A DNA stretch of 64,000 nucleotides from an uncultured Lysobacteraceae bacterium (GTDB taxonomy: Bacteria; Pseudomonadota; Gammaproteobacteria; Xanthomonadales; Xanthomonadaceae): positions 248,001 through 312,000 of the forward strand of contig CAKZGB010000006.1 in assembly GCA_936911875.1 (NCBI GenBank). The letters are read 5' to 3'. Numbering within the stretch: the stretch's first letter is position 1; every line of letters begins with the position of its first letter. The translations under genes and the position numbers were made by a program. A model generated the notes under the pieces. The model was not told the origin of the DNA and made no database searches. It saw nothing but the letters and a program-made list of their open reading frames with translations. Below, piece by piece: positions 1-8,907 of this stretch.

Positions 1-1840
1 CATTGGTGGTCATGACCACGATGACGTTCTTGAAGTTCGCCTCGCGACCGTTGGTATCGGTCAGAACACCGCGATCCATCACCTGCAACAGCACGTTGAA
101 GATGTCCGGATGCGCCTTCTCGATTTCATCAAGCAGCAGCACGCAATGCGGCGTCTTGGTGATCTTTTCGGTTAGCAGACCGCCCTGATCGAAACCGACA
201 TAGCCCGGAGGCGCGCCGATCAGACGCGACACCGAATGCGGTTCCATGTACTCGGACATGTCAAAGCGCACGAGCTCGATACCGAGTTGCAGCGCCAGCT
301 GACGCGTCACTTCGGTTTTGCCGACACCTGTAGGACCTGCAAACAGGAACGAGCCGATCGGCTTGTCCGGATTGCCCAGACCGCTGCGTGACAGGCGAAT
401 GGCAGACGTCAGTGTCGAAATCGCTTCGTCCTGACCGAAGATCACCATCTTGAGGTTGCGCTCCAGATTGCGCAGCACATCCTTGTCGTTGGTGTTGACC
501 TGCTTGGCCGGAATCCGCGCCATCTTGGCAACGATGGTCTCGATCTCTTCGGCATCGATGATCGGCTTGCGTTGCGCATCGGGCAGCACCCGTTGTCGCG
601 CACCTGCCTCATCCAACACGTCGATTGCCTTATCGGGCAGCAGACGATCGGTGATGTGCTTAACGCTCAGATCCACGGCTGACGTAATGGCCTCATCGGT
701 ATACGTCACACCGTGGTGCGACTCGTACTTGGATTTCAGGCCCTGCAGAATCTCAATGGATTCGGCAATGGTCGGTTCCACCACATCAATCTTCTGGAAG
801 CGTCGTGCCAGCGCACGATCTTTTTCGAAGATGCCCCGATACTCTTGGAACGTCGTCGAACCGATGCAACGCAGCTCGCCCGAAGACAGCGCCGGCTTGA
901 TCAGATTACCGACGTCCATCGTGCCACCCGCGGCGGACCCCGCACCGATGATGGTGTGGATTTCATCGATAAACAAAATGGCATGCGGAATCTCGCGCAG
1001 CTTTCGCAGCACGGCCTTCAGGCGCTTTTCGAAATCGCCGCGGAACTTGGTGCCGGCAATCAGAGCGCCGAGATCCAGCGCATAGATGGTGGCCTGAGAC
1101 AGGACTTCAGGGACCTCGCCATCGACAATGCGCTTGGCCAAGCCTTCGGCAATTGCGGTTTTACCCACACCGGCCTCGCCCACCAGCAGCGGGTTGTTCT
1201 TGCGACGGCGGCACAGGATCTGGATGGTGCGCTCAATCTCTTCGGCACGGCCTACGAGCGGATCGATCTTGCCCGCAGCGGCGGCCGCATTGAGATTGTT
1301 GGTGTACGCCTTGAGCGGATCCTTGGAATCCGAATCGCCCGAGCCCTGCTCCGCAGACACATCGTCTGCACTGCCCGACATCTCATCGCCATTGGCATCC
1401 GAATCGGAATCGCGCCCGATACCGTGCGCAATGTAATTCACCAGCGACAGCCGATCGATGCCTTGCTGCTGCAGGTAATAGACCGCCAAAGAATCTTTCT
1501 CGCCGAAAATGGCGACGAGGACATCGGCACCGTTCGCCTCGGACTTGCCGGAGCTTTGCAGATGATAGACCGCACGCTGCAGCACGCGCTGGAAACCCAA
1601 GGTGGGTTGCGTCTCGCGGGTACTGTCTTCGCGCAAAATGCCGACGGCCGTGCTGAGTGCGGACTCCAAGTTGGCACGCAACGCACTCATGTCTGCATCC
1701 AAGGCATGCAGAGCCGATGCAGCCGAGGGATTGTCGAGCAGTGCGAGCATCAGGTGCTCAATGGTCATGTACTCATGACGCTCAGCCATCGCACGCTGAT
1801 AGGCATGATTGATAGACAGTTCAAGATCGCGGTCAAACAT
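1..1840 (-). CDS. clpA: ATP-dependent Clp protease ATP-binding subunit ClpA (3' end outside window)
   Basis: AAA+ unfoldase that feeds substrates to the ClpP peptidase in the cytoplasm. The visible ~613 N-terminal residues start MFDRDLELSI at an ATG with an AAGGGGG-like ribosome site about 9 bases upstream. An N-terminal Clp repeat domain (roughly residues 1-145) is followed by an acidic Ser/Asp-rich linker, then AAA domain 1 with Walker A GEAGVGKT and Walker B ILFIDEIH, then the start of AAA domain 2 with Walker A GPTGVGKT and VLLLDEIEKAH. The short middle region between the AAA domains fits ClpA rather than ClpB. The adaptor gene clpS lies directly upstream on the same strand, the standard pairing. 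The reading frame is open to the window edge, so the C-terminus is not seen. Confidence 0.97.
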   Translation of the reverse strand, partial: MFDRDLELSINHAYQRAMAERHEYMTIEHLMLALLDNPSAASALHALDADMSALRANLESALSTAVGILREDSTRETQPTLGFQRVLQRAVYHLQSSGKSEANGADVLVAIFGEKDSLAVYYLQQQGIDRLSLVNYIAHGIGRDSDSDANGDEMSGSADDVSAEQGSGDSDSKDPLKAYTNNLNAAAAAGKIDPLVGRAEEIERTIQILCRRRKNNPLLVGEAGVGKTAIAEGLAKRIVDGEVPEVLSQATIYALDLGALIAGTKFRGDFEKRLKAVLRKLREIPHAILFIDEIHTIIGAGSAAGGTMDVGNLIKPALSSGELRCIGSTTFQEYRGIFEKDRALARRFQKIDVVEPTIAESIEILQGLKSKYESHHGVTYTDEAITSAVDLSVKHITDRLLPDKAIDVLDEAGARQRVLPDAQRKPIIDAEEIETIVAKMARIPAKQVNTNDKDVLRNLERNLKMVIFGQDEAISTLTSAIRLSRSGLGNPDKPIGSFLFAGPTGVGKTEVTRQLALQLGIELVRFDMSEYMEPHSVSRLIGAPPGYVGFDQGGLLTEKITKTPHCVLLLDEIEKAHPDIFNVLLQVMDRGVLTDTNGREANFKNVIVVMTTN

Positions 1841-1964
1841 GGGGAACCCCCTTGGTAAAGCATCTAGCTACCAATGTGGGGCCAGCCCGCGAGCAATGCA
1901 ATCCCCCGCAAATGCCGTTACACCGACGTTTAGTTCCGCGCCGGCGCAGCGCCGTTAGTGGAGC

Positions 1965-2291
1965 TCAGGCTTGTTCCATGGTACACATCAGCGGATGCTG
2001 ATTGGCCCGTGCGTAATCGTTGACCGTGGCGACCTTGGCCTCGGCGATTTCACGCGTGAACAGACCACAGACACCGCGTCCACGCGTATGGACATGGAGC
2101 ATGACCTGGGTGGCCCGCTCGGAATCCATGTTAAAAAACTGCTGCAGGACCTCGACGACAAAATCCATGGGCGTGTAGTCATCGTTCAGCAGCAGTACGG
2201 TGTAAAGCGGCGGACGCGACAAGCCAGGTCGGTCAGTTACGACCGCCGTGTCGTGCGAATGATCGGGGCTGGAAGGAATCGGCATCGGCAA
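1965..2291 (-). CDS. clpS: ATP-dependent Clp protease adaptor ClpS
   Basis: Small adaptor (108 aa) that binds ClpA and delivers N-end-rule substrates to ClpAP. The family core is evident: LNDDYTPMDFV at residues 35-45 holds the N-degron-binding Asn-Asp-Asp (36-38), and His68 in the MLHVHTRG segment matches the conserved pocket His. The Ala-Lys-Val stretch near the C-terminus is the usual ClpA-contacting end. It sits 124 bases upstream of clpA on the same strand and is divergent from the Nudix gene with only 54 bases between starts. An alternative start two codons downstream (second Met) cannot be excluded. Confidence 0.96.
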   Translation of the reverse strand: MPMPIPSSPDHSHDTAVVTDRPGLSRPPLYTVLLLNDDYTPMDFVVEVLQQFFNMDSERATQVMLHVHTRGRGVCGLFTREIAEAKVATVNDYARANQHPLMCTMEQA

Positions 2292-2345
2292 TAGTATATT
2301 CGACCCGCCGCGCCCTACTCGTTAAGGCCCGTTCCTGCGTTTACA

Positions 2346-2858
2346 ATGGAGCTTTCCCGCCGCACGGAGTGCGCATTGACCTACCGAGATGGCCGATTCT
2401 GGCAACCTGACGTCACCGTGGCGACCATCGTCGAGCGCGAGGGCCGCTTTCTGCTGGTCGAGGAAACGTCGCAAGGACGCCTAGTGCTCAACCAGCCGGC
2501 CGGTCACCTGGAGCCCAACGAATCACTGCTGCAGGCCGCTGTCCGTGAAACGCTCGAGGAAAGCGCATGGAACGTTGAACTGACCGGCTTTCTCGGTGCG
2601 TTTCAGTGGCGCGCTCCAAGCGTTGACGAAGGCGGAACCGGTCGCCACTATCTGCGGTTTGCATTCATCGCCAATGCGCTTCACCATGAGCCCGACCGTC
2701 CGTTGGATGCCGGCATTGAACGGGCCTTATGGCTCACCCGCGAAGAAATCGAATCGTCGCAGGATCGCCTTCGCTCGCCATTGGTTCTGCACGTATTGCA
2801 GCAGTACTGGGATGGCAATCACTTCCCGCTGTCGCTGGTTGGCCAGCTCGATCCATGA
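2346..2858 (+). CDS. nudJ: Nudix hydrolase, NudJ-like phosphatase
   Basis: A 170-residue Nudix protein. The Nudix box begins GHLEPNESLLQAAV followed by RETLEES, giving the G-x5-E-x7-RE-x2-EE metal-binding pattern; the usual box glycine near the end is alanine here. NudJ-type enzymes hydrolyse nucleoside tri- and diphosphates and thiamine pyrophosphate precursors; the exact substrate cannot be read from sequence. The family assignment leans on context: the stop codon overlaps the mnmA start (ATGA), and hflD follows, matching the nudJ-mnmA-hflD order of gammaproteobacteria. The first codons (MELSRRTECA) may be an over-extension of the true start. Confidence 0.88.
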   Translation: MELSRRTECALTYRDGRFWQPDVTVATIVEREGRFLLVEETSQGRLVLNQPAGHLEPNESLLQAAVRETLEESAWNVELTGFLGAFQWRAPSVDEGGTGRHYLRFAFIANALHHEPDRPLDAGIERALWLTREEIESSQDRLRSPLVLHVLQQYWDGNHFPLSLVGQLDP

Positions 2859-3994
2859 GCATGGGTAACATCGATACCATCGTTGGCCTGTCCGGCGGCG
2901 TCGACTCGTCCGTTGCCGCTATCCGGTTGCTGGAACAAGGTGAGCGCATCGCCGGTCTGTTTATGCAGAACTGGGAGGACGACGGCTCCGGTGAATGCCG
3001 TGCCGAGGACGATCGCCGCGACGCCGTTGCGGTGGCCGCCAAACTGGGGATTCCAATTCATTTCCGCAACTTTGCGGGTGAATACTGGAGCGGTGTGTTC
3101 GAGCATTTTCTTGCCGAGTACGCACGCGGCCGCACACCGAACCCCGACATCCTGTGCAACCGCGAGATCAAATTCAAACACTTCCTGGATGCGGCTTTGG
3201 ATCTGGGCGCGTCCCGTATCGCGACCGGACACTACGCACGCGTGCGTGAGCGCAACGGTCGCTTTGAACTGTTGCGGGCCGTCGACGACTCCAAAGACCA
3301 GAGCTATTTCCTGCATCAGTTAGGTCAGACCGCGCTCTCCGCCACGGTGTTTCCGTTAGGCGATCTGCACAAGTCGCAAGTGCGCGCGATGGCTGCCGAG
3401 GCCGGCTTAGTAACCGCCGACAAGAAAGACTCGACCGGCATCTGTTTTATCGGCGAGCGCGATTTCCGCAGCTTTTTAGCGCAGTATCTGCCCGTACGCG
3501 AAGGCGAGATGCGCACTCCCGACGGCACTCGCATCGGCACGCATCAGGGCGTGTTCTTTTACACGATCGGTCAACGCGAAGGCCTGCACATCGGCGGCGT
3601 GCGCGGTTATGCGCAGGCACCTTGGTTTGTGGTCGGCAAAGACGTCCCGAGCAATACGCTGGTGGTCGATCAGTTACTCACGACGCCTTACTTGGATTCG
3701 CATCGCACGCGTTCCGAGCTTGCGCATTGGATTGCCGGTGAGCCGCCCGCGAGCTCATTCCGTTGCCAGGCGCAAACGCGTTATCGTCAGCAGCCCGATG
3801 CTTGTGCCGTCACCGTTCGTGATGACGGCACGCTGGATGTGCTGTTCGACAACCCGCAACGCGCGGTCACGCCGGGGCAATCGCTGGTTCTGTACGACGG
3901 AGAAATCTGTTTGGGCGGCGCCGTCATTGAATCCACCGATGCACAATGGCCAATGCAATGGCCCGATGCTCCCCAACCGGAACCTATGAAATGA
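2855..3994 (+). CDS. mnmA: tRNA-specific 2-thiouridylase MnmA
   Basis: Catalyses 2-thiolation of the wobble uridine (U34) of tRNA Lys/Glu/Gln, using ATP and a persulfide from the IscS relay. The PP-loop SGGVDSS lies at residues 13-19; the two catalytic cysteines are Cys101 (PDILCNREIKF) and Cys197 (DSTGICFIG). Length 379 aa is normal. The frame is open upstream to 2729, but the start at 2855 is preferred because it overlaps the Nudix stop as ATGA and puts the conserved N-terminus at the right position; an ATG at 2861 is an alternative. The gene overlaps hflD by ATGA too, which suggests translational coupling through the three-gene operon. Confidence 0.97.
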   Translation: MSMGNIDTIVGLSGGVDSSVAAIRLLEQGERIAGLFMQNWEDDGSGECRAEDDRRDAVAVAAKLGIPIHFRNFAGEYWSGVFEHFLAEYARGRTPNPDILCNREIKFKHFLDAALDLGASRIATGHYARVRERNGRFELLRAVDDSKDQSYFLHQLGQTALSATVFPLGDLHKSQVRAMAAEAGLVTADKKDSTGICFIGERDFRSFLAQYLPVREGEMRTPDGTRIGTHQGVFFYTIGQREGLHIGGVRGYAQAPWFVVGKDVPSNTLVVDQLLTTPYLDSHRTRSELAHWIAGEPPASSFRCQAQTRYRQQPDACAVTVRDDGTLDVLFDNPQRAVTPGQSLVLYDGEICLGGAVIESTDAQWPMQWPDAPQPEPMK

Positions 3995-4599
3995 TTTCTC
4001 CCGACGACTCCATGCGCGGCCGCGTGATTGCACTGGCTGCTGTTCTTCAGGCCGTCGAACAGGTCCGCCGTCTGGCAGAAAATGGCAGCTACGACGAAGC
4101 CGCGACCCGACCGGTCATTCAATCCGTGCTGCGTGTCGATGCGCCCGATGCGATCTCGATCTACGGCAACCGTCATGCCTTGTCCGCAGGCTTTGCGCAG
4201 CTGCGTAGCATGCTGACTTCGAGCTGGAGTACCGAAAATCCCATCGGCAAATTGGCCTTCTCGATCCTGCAGCTCGAACGCAATCTGGCCAAAAATCCGA
4301 CACTTCTTGATCGTCTGCGCGGTCGCGTTGACTCTGCGCAAATCCTGAGCAACGCGCCATTGCATGAACTGATGGCGGAATTCGGCAAGGCCTACGCCGA
4401 CATCATCTCCGGCCAGAAACCGTCGGTGATCGTGACCGGCAATCCGCAGTATCTCGACCGTCGTGAGATCGTGACGGAGATCCGCGCATTACTGCTGGCC
4501 GCACTGCGCGGTGCCGTGTTGTGGCGTCAGATGGGCGGCAACATGTTCGATTGCATGATCCGCCGCAAGGCCATGCTGCGGGCGATGGATTCGCTCTAA
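3991..4599 (+). CDS. hflD: High-frequency lysogenization protein HflD homolog
   Basis: A 202-residue mainly helical protein of the HflD (YcfC) family. In E. coli HflD is a peripheral inner-membrane protein that binds phage lambda CII; its housekeeping role is unresolved. Family features visible here are the LAAVLQAVEQV segment near the N-terminus and the C-terminal ALLLAALRGAVLWRQ segment. The start at 3991 is chosen because it overlaps the mnmA stop as ATGA; an upstream in-frame ATG at 3946 would lie inside mnmA. In enterobacteria purB follows; here the next gene is convergent cbpA with only 3 bases between stop codons, so the operon ends here. Confidence 0.93.
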   Translation: MISPDDSMRGRVIALAAVLQAVEQVRRLAENGSYDEAATRPVIQSVLRVDAPDAISIYGNRHALSAGFAQLRSMLTSSWSTENPIGKLAFSILQLERNLAKNPTLLDRLRGRVDSAQILSNAPLHELMAEFGKAYADIISGQKPSVIVTGNPQYLDRREIVTEIRALLLAALRGAVLWRQMGGNMFDCMIRRKAMLRAMDSL

Positions 4600-4602
4600 G
4601 AC

Positions 4603-5550
4603 TTATTCGTCAGATTTGCCGAACGCGGCCTTGAGTTCACGATAGGCAGCCGTTTGCGCCTCGGTCACCGGCTGCGGTGCCACCACTTCGAGCTCGACAA
4701 TCTGATCGCCATCGGCAAACTTGCCGCTGCTCGGTGCCGGCAGACCGCGGCCCTTTAAGCGCAGCTTCTTGCCCGCTTCAGACCCCGGCGGCACCGTAAT
4801 GCTGACCTTTCCGCCCAGCGTCGGCACTTGCAGTCGACAACCCAGCGCAGCGTCCCATGGCGCAATTTCCTGCACAAACAGTACGTTGCGGCCATCCACC
4901 TCGAACTTGGGATGCGCGGCGTAATCGATCTCCACCAGCAGATCACCCTGCCCTTGGCCCTGTCCTTTCAGTCGAATCGACTGACCGACGCCGATGCCCT
5001 TAGGAATTTTGAGATCGATCACCTTCTCGCCGAGCTGCACACGCGTGGTCGCGCCCTCATAGACCTGCTCCAAGGTCACAGCCATTTTCACGCGCGAAGG
5101 CGGTCTGGGCCCCTGTGCGCCACGTGCCCCAGCAAAACCACCGGCGCCACCGGCACGACGACGGCCGAACAGGCCTTCGAACAGGTCACTGAAATCATCA
5201 CTGCTGCCGGGACCGCCGCGGCCGGCAAAGATCTCTTCGAAATCGACGCCACCGAAGTCACCGAAACCGCTGGCACCACCGGGGCCGCCCGGGCCGCCAA
5301 AGCCGCCGGGATTCACTTCGTCACCGGGTCGATAGCCGCGCGAACGTAGCTGATCGTAGGCACGCCGCTTCTCGGGGTCGCGCAGGGCCTCGTACGCCTC
5401 GTTGATGTCCTTGAAGCGCTCCTCGGCATCCGGTTCTTTGCTGACGTCCGGATGGTACTTGCGCGCAAGGCGACGGAAGGCCGTCTTGAGCTCGGTTTCA
5501 CCCGCGGTCGGCTCGACGCCGAGAATCTGGTAGTAGTCTTTGAATTGCAT
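4603..5550 (-). CDS. cbpA: Curved DNA-binding protein / DnaJ-class co-chaperone CbpA
   Basis: A 315-residue class B J-domain protein. Residues 1-70 are a J domain with the HPD triad at 33-35; a Gly/Phe-rich linker (about 80-145, many GGPGG and GFGDFGG runs) follows; the rest is a DnaJ C-terminal domain pair with no Cys-rich zinc finger. This order is that of CbpA rather than DnaJ. CbpA binds curved DNA and stimulates the DnaK ATPase. No cbpM modulator gene is adjacent. It is divergent from the peroxiredoxin gene, sharing a 63-base intergenic region, and convergent with hflD. Confidence 0.92.
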   Translation of the reverse strand: MQFKDYYQILGVEPTAGETELKTAFRRLARKYHPDVSKEPDAEERFKDINEAYEALRDPEKRRAYDQLRSRGYRPGDEVNPGGFGGPGGPGGASGFGDFGGVDFEEIFAGRGGPGSSDDFSDLFEGLFGRRRAGGAGGFAGARGAQGPRPPSRVKMAVTLEQVYEGATTRVQLGEKVIDLKIPKGIGVGQSIRLKGQGQGQGDLLVEIDYAAHPKFEVDGRNVLFVQEIAPWDAALGCRLQVPTLGGKVSITVPPGSEAGKKLRLKGRGLPAPSSGKFADGDQIVELEVVAPQPVTEAQTAAYRELKAAFGKSDE

Positions 5551-5613
5551 GGAAATCGATTTGTGATGCGATCAGGTAATAGAATACTCATTCCCACGTT
5601 AAGGAGCGGCAAC

Positions 5614-6105
5614 ATGTCCATTCAACCCGGCGATAAGCTTCCAGAAATCGCCCTTCAGGAACTGCAAAACGGCACGGTACAATCCGTAACCGTGGCCGAG
5701 GCTTTTGGCGGCAAGGACGTCGTGCTGTTCGCCGTTCCCGGTGCTTTCACACCAACCTGTTCCGAAGCCCACCTGCCCGGCTTTATTGCCGCCATGCCGG
5801 CATTCCGTGATCTGGGCGTCGAAGTGATTGGTATTTCCGTCAACGATGCCTTCGTCATGGGTGCATGGGGTCAGCAACAAGGCGCTCCGGAAGATCTGCG
5901 TCTGTTGGCCGACGGCAATGGCGAGTTCACCAAGGCGATTGGTCTGTCGCTCGATGCCAGCGCTTACGGCATGGGCCTGCGCAGCAAGCGTTTTGCGCTG
6001 TATGCGGAAAACGGCGTGGTCCGTTGGGTCGAAGAAGAAGCACCCGGTGAATTCCGCGTGTCTTCGGCAGAGCATGTCCTGGAGCGTCTGCGTTCCGAAG
6101 GCTAA
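5614..6105 (+). CDS. Peroxiredoxin, Prx5 family (1-Cys)
   Basis: Thiol peroxidase of 163 residues reducing H2O2 and organic hydroperoxides. The active site VPGAFTPTCSEAHLPGF holds the peroxidatic Cys49, the Prx5 signature. It is the only cysteine in the protein, so there is no built-in resolving Cys; the reductant must come from glutathione/glutaredoxin or another thiol. The start at 5614 is well supported by AAGGAG at 5601-5606; an open frame extends upstream to 5452 but runs through cbpA. An intrinsic terminator follows at 6141-6171. Single gene, divergent from cbpA. Confidence 0.93.
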   Translation: MSIQPGDKLPEIALQELQNGTVQSVTVAEAFGGKDVVLFAVPGAFTPTCSEAHLPGFIAAMPAFRDLGVEVIGISVNDAFVMGAWGQQQGAPEDLRLLADGNGEFTKAIGLSLDASAYGMGLRSKRFALYAENGVVRWVEEEAPGEFRVSSAEHVLERLRSEG

Positions 6106-6140
6106 TCCGACAGTTCGCTGCAACTAGCCACTCGGCAATA

Positions 6141-6171
6141 AAAAAACCGGCCATTTACTGCCGGTTTTTTT
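6141..6171. terminator. Bidirectional intrinsic terminator between peroxiredoxin gene and gyrA
   Basis: Perfect stem AAAAAACCGGC / GCCGGTTTTTT with an 8-base loop. It lies between convergent genes; the A-tract and T-tract let it act on both strands, ending the peroxiredoxin and gyrA transcripts. Confidence 0.9.
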
Positions 6172-6195
6172 GTTACTGCGCTAGCGCTGTCACTC

Positions 6196-8772
6196 TCACT
6201 CTTCGGCGACAGGCTCGCTGACCGCATCGGACTCGTCCAAGCTGGCATCGAGTGTTTCGACGGCTTGCAGGGTTTCACCTTGCTGCAGACGAATCAGCGT
6301 GACGCCTTGCGTGTTACGTCCGACCTGGCTAATATCCGCCGCCGGTGTACGCACTAAGGTGCCGCCATCGGAGATCAGCAGCACGTCATGCGAATCGCTC
6401 AGCTGCACCGCACCCACCAGTGCACCATTACGGTCGGTGGTCTTGAGTGCAATCACGCCTTGCGTACCGCGACCCTTGCGCGGGAACTCGCTCAGATCCG
6501 TGCGCTTACCGAAGCCGTTGGCGCTAGCCGTCAGGATGTCGCCCTCACCTTCGACCACGATCAAGCTGCAGACAATCTCACCCTCTGCCAGTTTCATGCC
6601 GCGGACACCACCGGCCGTACGACCCATGGAGCGGACGGACGACTCATCGAAACGGACTGCCTTGCCGTTGCTGGCAAACAGCATGATGTCGCGCTCGCCA
6701 TCGGTCAGTGCAACATCGACCAGTGCGTCATCGTCATCGAGGTTGATGGCGATCTTGCCGCGGGAGAGCTGGAATGCAAAATCCGTCAGCGGCGTCTTCT
6801 TGACGGTACCCTTGCGCGTTGCAAAGAACACGTAACGGCCTTCGGCATATTCGCGAATTGGCACGACGGCCTGGACTTGCTCATCGGCATCGAGCTGGAT
6901 CCAGTTGACGATCGGACGGCCCAGCGCATTCGGGCCGGCTTCCGGCAGTTTATGCACCGGGACCCAGAACACCTTGCCCTTGCTGGTGAAGGTCATCAGC
7001 GTGTCATGGGTATTGACCAGCCACAGCTGCGCGATGGAATCCTCGTCCTTGGTGCTGGCGGCATTGCGACCGCGACCACCGCGACGTTGCGAGCGGTACA
7101 CGCCCGGCGACTGACGCTTGACGTAACCGGCTTGCGAGAAAGTCACTACCACATCTTCGGGCGTGATCAGATCCAGAATATCCAGATCTTCCTCGGACTC
7201 GCGGATTTCCGAACGACGGGCATCGCCGTATTCGTCACCGACGTTGATCAGCTCTTCGCGGATCACGCGCAACAGCTCGACCGGATCGGTCAGGATCAGA
7301 ATCAGCTTTTGGATTTCGATCAGCAGCTGACGGTATTCATCGGTCAGCTTGTCCTGCTCCAGGCCGGTGAGGCGGTGCAGGCGCATTTCGAGGATGGCCT
7401 GAGCCTGCTCTGCCGAGAGTCGGTACTGCGAACCGTCGACCAGACCGAATTCAGCCGCCAAATCATCGGGACGCGAAGCCTGGGCATCGTTACTGGCCGC
7501 ATCGAGCATGGCGCTGACCACACCGGCATCCCAAGTGCGGGCCAGCATGCGTTCCTTGGCTTCAGCCGGGTTCGCTGACGTCTTGATCAGTTCGATCATT
7601 TCGTCGATGTTGGCCAGAGCGACGGTCAGGCCTTCGAGGATGTGAGCGCGTTGGCGTGCCTTGCGCAGATCATGCACGGTGCGACGGGTCACCACCTCAC
7701 GGCGGTGGCGCAGGAATATCTGCAGCAACTGCTTGAGGTTCAGCGTTTGCGGGCGGCCATCGACAATGGCAACCATGTTGATGCCGAAGGTCGATTCCAT
7801 ATTGGTCTGCTGATACAGATTGTTCAGCACCACCTCGGCGGATTCGCCCTTCTTGACCTCAATGTAGATGCGCATACCGTCCTTGTCGGACTCGTCACGC
7901 AACTCACTGATGCCCTCGATCTTGCGTTCTTTGACCAGCTCCGCAATGCGCTCGATCAGACGCGCCTTGTTGACCTGATACGGAATTTCAGTGACGACGA
8001 TCGCCTCGCGGCCGTTGTCGGCGACTTCGATGTCGGCACGGGCACGCATGCGCACACGACCGCGACCTGTGCGGTAACCGGCCAGAATGCCGGCGGTGCC
8101 GTTGATGATGCCGCCCGTGGGGAAGTCCGGACCGGGAATGAATTCCATCAGGCTATCGATGGAGAGTTCCGGATCGTCAATCAGCGCCACACAGGCGTTG
8201 ATGGTTTCGCGCATGTTGTGCGGCGGAATGTTGGTCGCCATACCCACGGCGATACCGCTGGAACCGTTGACCAGCAGGTTCGGGAACCGCGTCGGCATGA
8301 CCGTGGGTTCCAGTTCCTTTTCATCGTAGTTGGGCTGGAAATCGACCGTTTCCTTGTCGATGTCGGCCATCATCTCGTGCGCCAGGCGCGACATGCGGGC
8401 CTCGGTGTAACGCATGGCGGCCGCGGGGTCGCCATCGACCGAACCGAAGTTACCTTGGCCATCGACCAGCATGTAACGCAGCGAGAACGGTTGCGCCATC
8501 CGGACGACCGTGTCGTAAACCGCGGTATCACCGTGCGGATGGTATTTACCGATCACGTCACCGACGATACGCGCCGACTTGTAGTACGGCCTGTTGGAAT
8601 GCGCACCCAGCTCATGCATGGCATAGAGGGCGCGGCGGTGCACGGGCTTTAGACCGTCTCGAGCATCCGGGAGTGCGCGGCCAATGATCACGCTCATGGC
8701 GTAATCGAGATAGCTGCGGCGCATCTCGTCTTCGAGGTTAATTGGGATGATTTCCCGTGCGGATTCGGTCAT
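6196..8772 (-). CDS. gyrA: DNA gyrase subunit A
   Basis: Breakage-reunion subunit of DNA gyrase, 858 aa, acting with GyrB to introduce negative supercoils. The N-terminal half aligns without gaps with E. coli GyrA: catalytic Tyr122 in MRYTEAR, and the quinolone region GKYHPHGDTAVYD with Thr at position 83 and Asp at 87. The C-terminal beta-pinwheel carries the GyrA box QRRGGRG, which identifies gyrase rather than topoisomerase IV. The C-terminus is an acidic tail (DASLDESD). A strong extended -10 element lies 39 bases upstream of the start. Upstream on the same strand is mtnA, a neighbour I recall from Xanthomonas relatives. Confidence 0.98.
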   Translation of the reverse strand: MTESAREIIPINLEDEMRRSYLDYAMSVIIGRALPDARDGLKPVHRRALYAMHELGAHSNRPYYKSARIVGDVIGKYHPHGDTAVYDTVVRMAQPFSLRYMLVDGQGNFGSVDGDPAAAMRYTEARMSRLAHEMMADIDKETVDFQPNYDEKELEPTVMPTRFPNLLVNGSSGIAVGMATNIPPHNMRETINACVALIDDPELSIDSLMEFIPGPDFPTGGIINGTAGILAGYRTGRGRVRMRARADIEVADNGREAIVVTEIPYQVNKARLIERIAELVKERKIEGISELRDESDKDGMRIYIEVKKGESAEVVLNNLYQQTNMESTFGINMVAIVDGRPQTLNLKQLLQIFLRHRREVVTRRTVHDLRKARQRAHILEGLTVALANIDEMIELIKTSANPAEAKERMLARTWDAGVVSAMLDAASNDAQASRPDDLAAEFGLVDGSQYRLSAEQAQAILEMRLHRLTGLEQDKLTDEYRQLLIEIQKLILILTDPVELLRVIREELINVGDEYGDARRSEIRESEEDLDILDLITPEDVVVTFSQAGYVKRQSPGVYRSQRRGGRGRNAASTKDEDSIAQLWLVNTHDTLMTFTSKGKVFWVPVHKLPEAGPNALGRPIVNWIQLDADEQVQAVVPIREYAEGRYVFFATRKGTVKKTPLTDFAFQLSRGKIAINLDDDDALVDVALTDGERDIMLFASNGKAVRFDESSVRSMGRTAGGVRGMKLAEGEIVCSLIVVEGEGDILTASANGFGKRTDLSEFPRKGRGTQGVIALKTTDRNGALVGAVQLSDSHDVLLISDGGTLVRTPAADISQVGRNTQGVTLIRLQQGETLQAVETLDASLDESDAVSEPVAEE

Positions 8773-8810
8773 TGAAATCCCGTTATTTCCAGGCTCTGTA
8801 CGAACCTGAA

Positions 8811-8819
8811 ATTATAGCA
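8811..8819 (-). promoter_or_regulatory. Extended -10 promoter element for gyrA
   Basis: Minus-strand TGCTATAAT is a perfect extended -10 (TGn-TATAAT), about 38 bases upstream of the gyrA ATG. No good -35 is visible at 16-18 bases, which fits an extended -10 promoter. It lies in the 135-base gap between mtnA and gyrA, implying gyrA has its own promoter. Confidence 0.7.
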
Positions 8820-8907
8820 GACCGCGCCCCTAAAAGCCCTCTTTTCCGGCACCTTCCGGCCCAAGAATATGCCTTATTTTTTCGGGGAAATGGCGATCTC
8901 GACCGAC

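Noticed and set aside
5557..5588. Promoter for the peroxiredoxin gene (TTGTGA / AATACT region)
   Set aside because: Both boxes are only 4/6 and spacing is 16; OxyR- or other sites are not recognisable, so not annotated as a feature.
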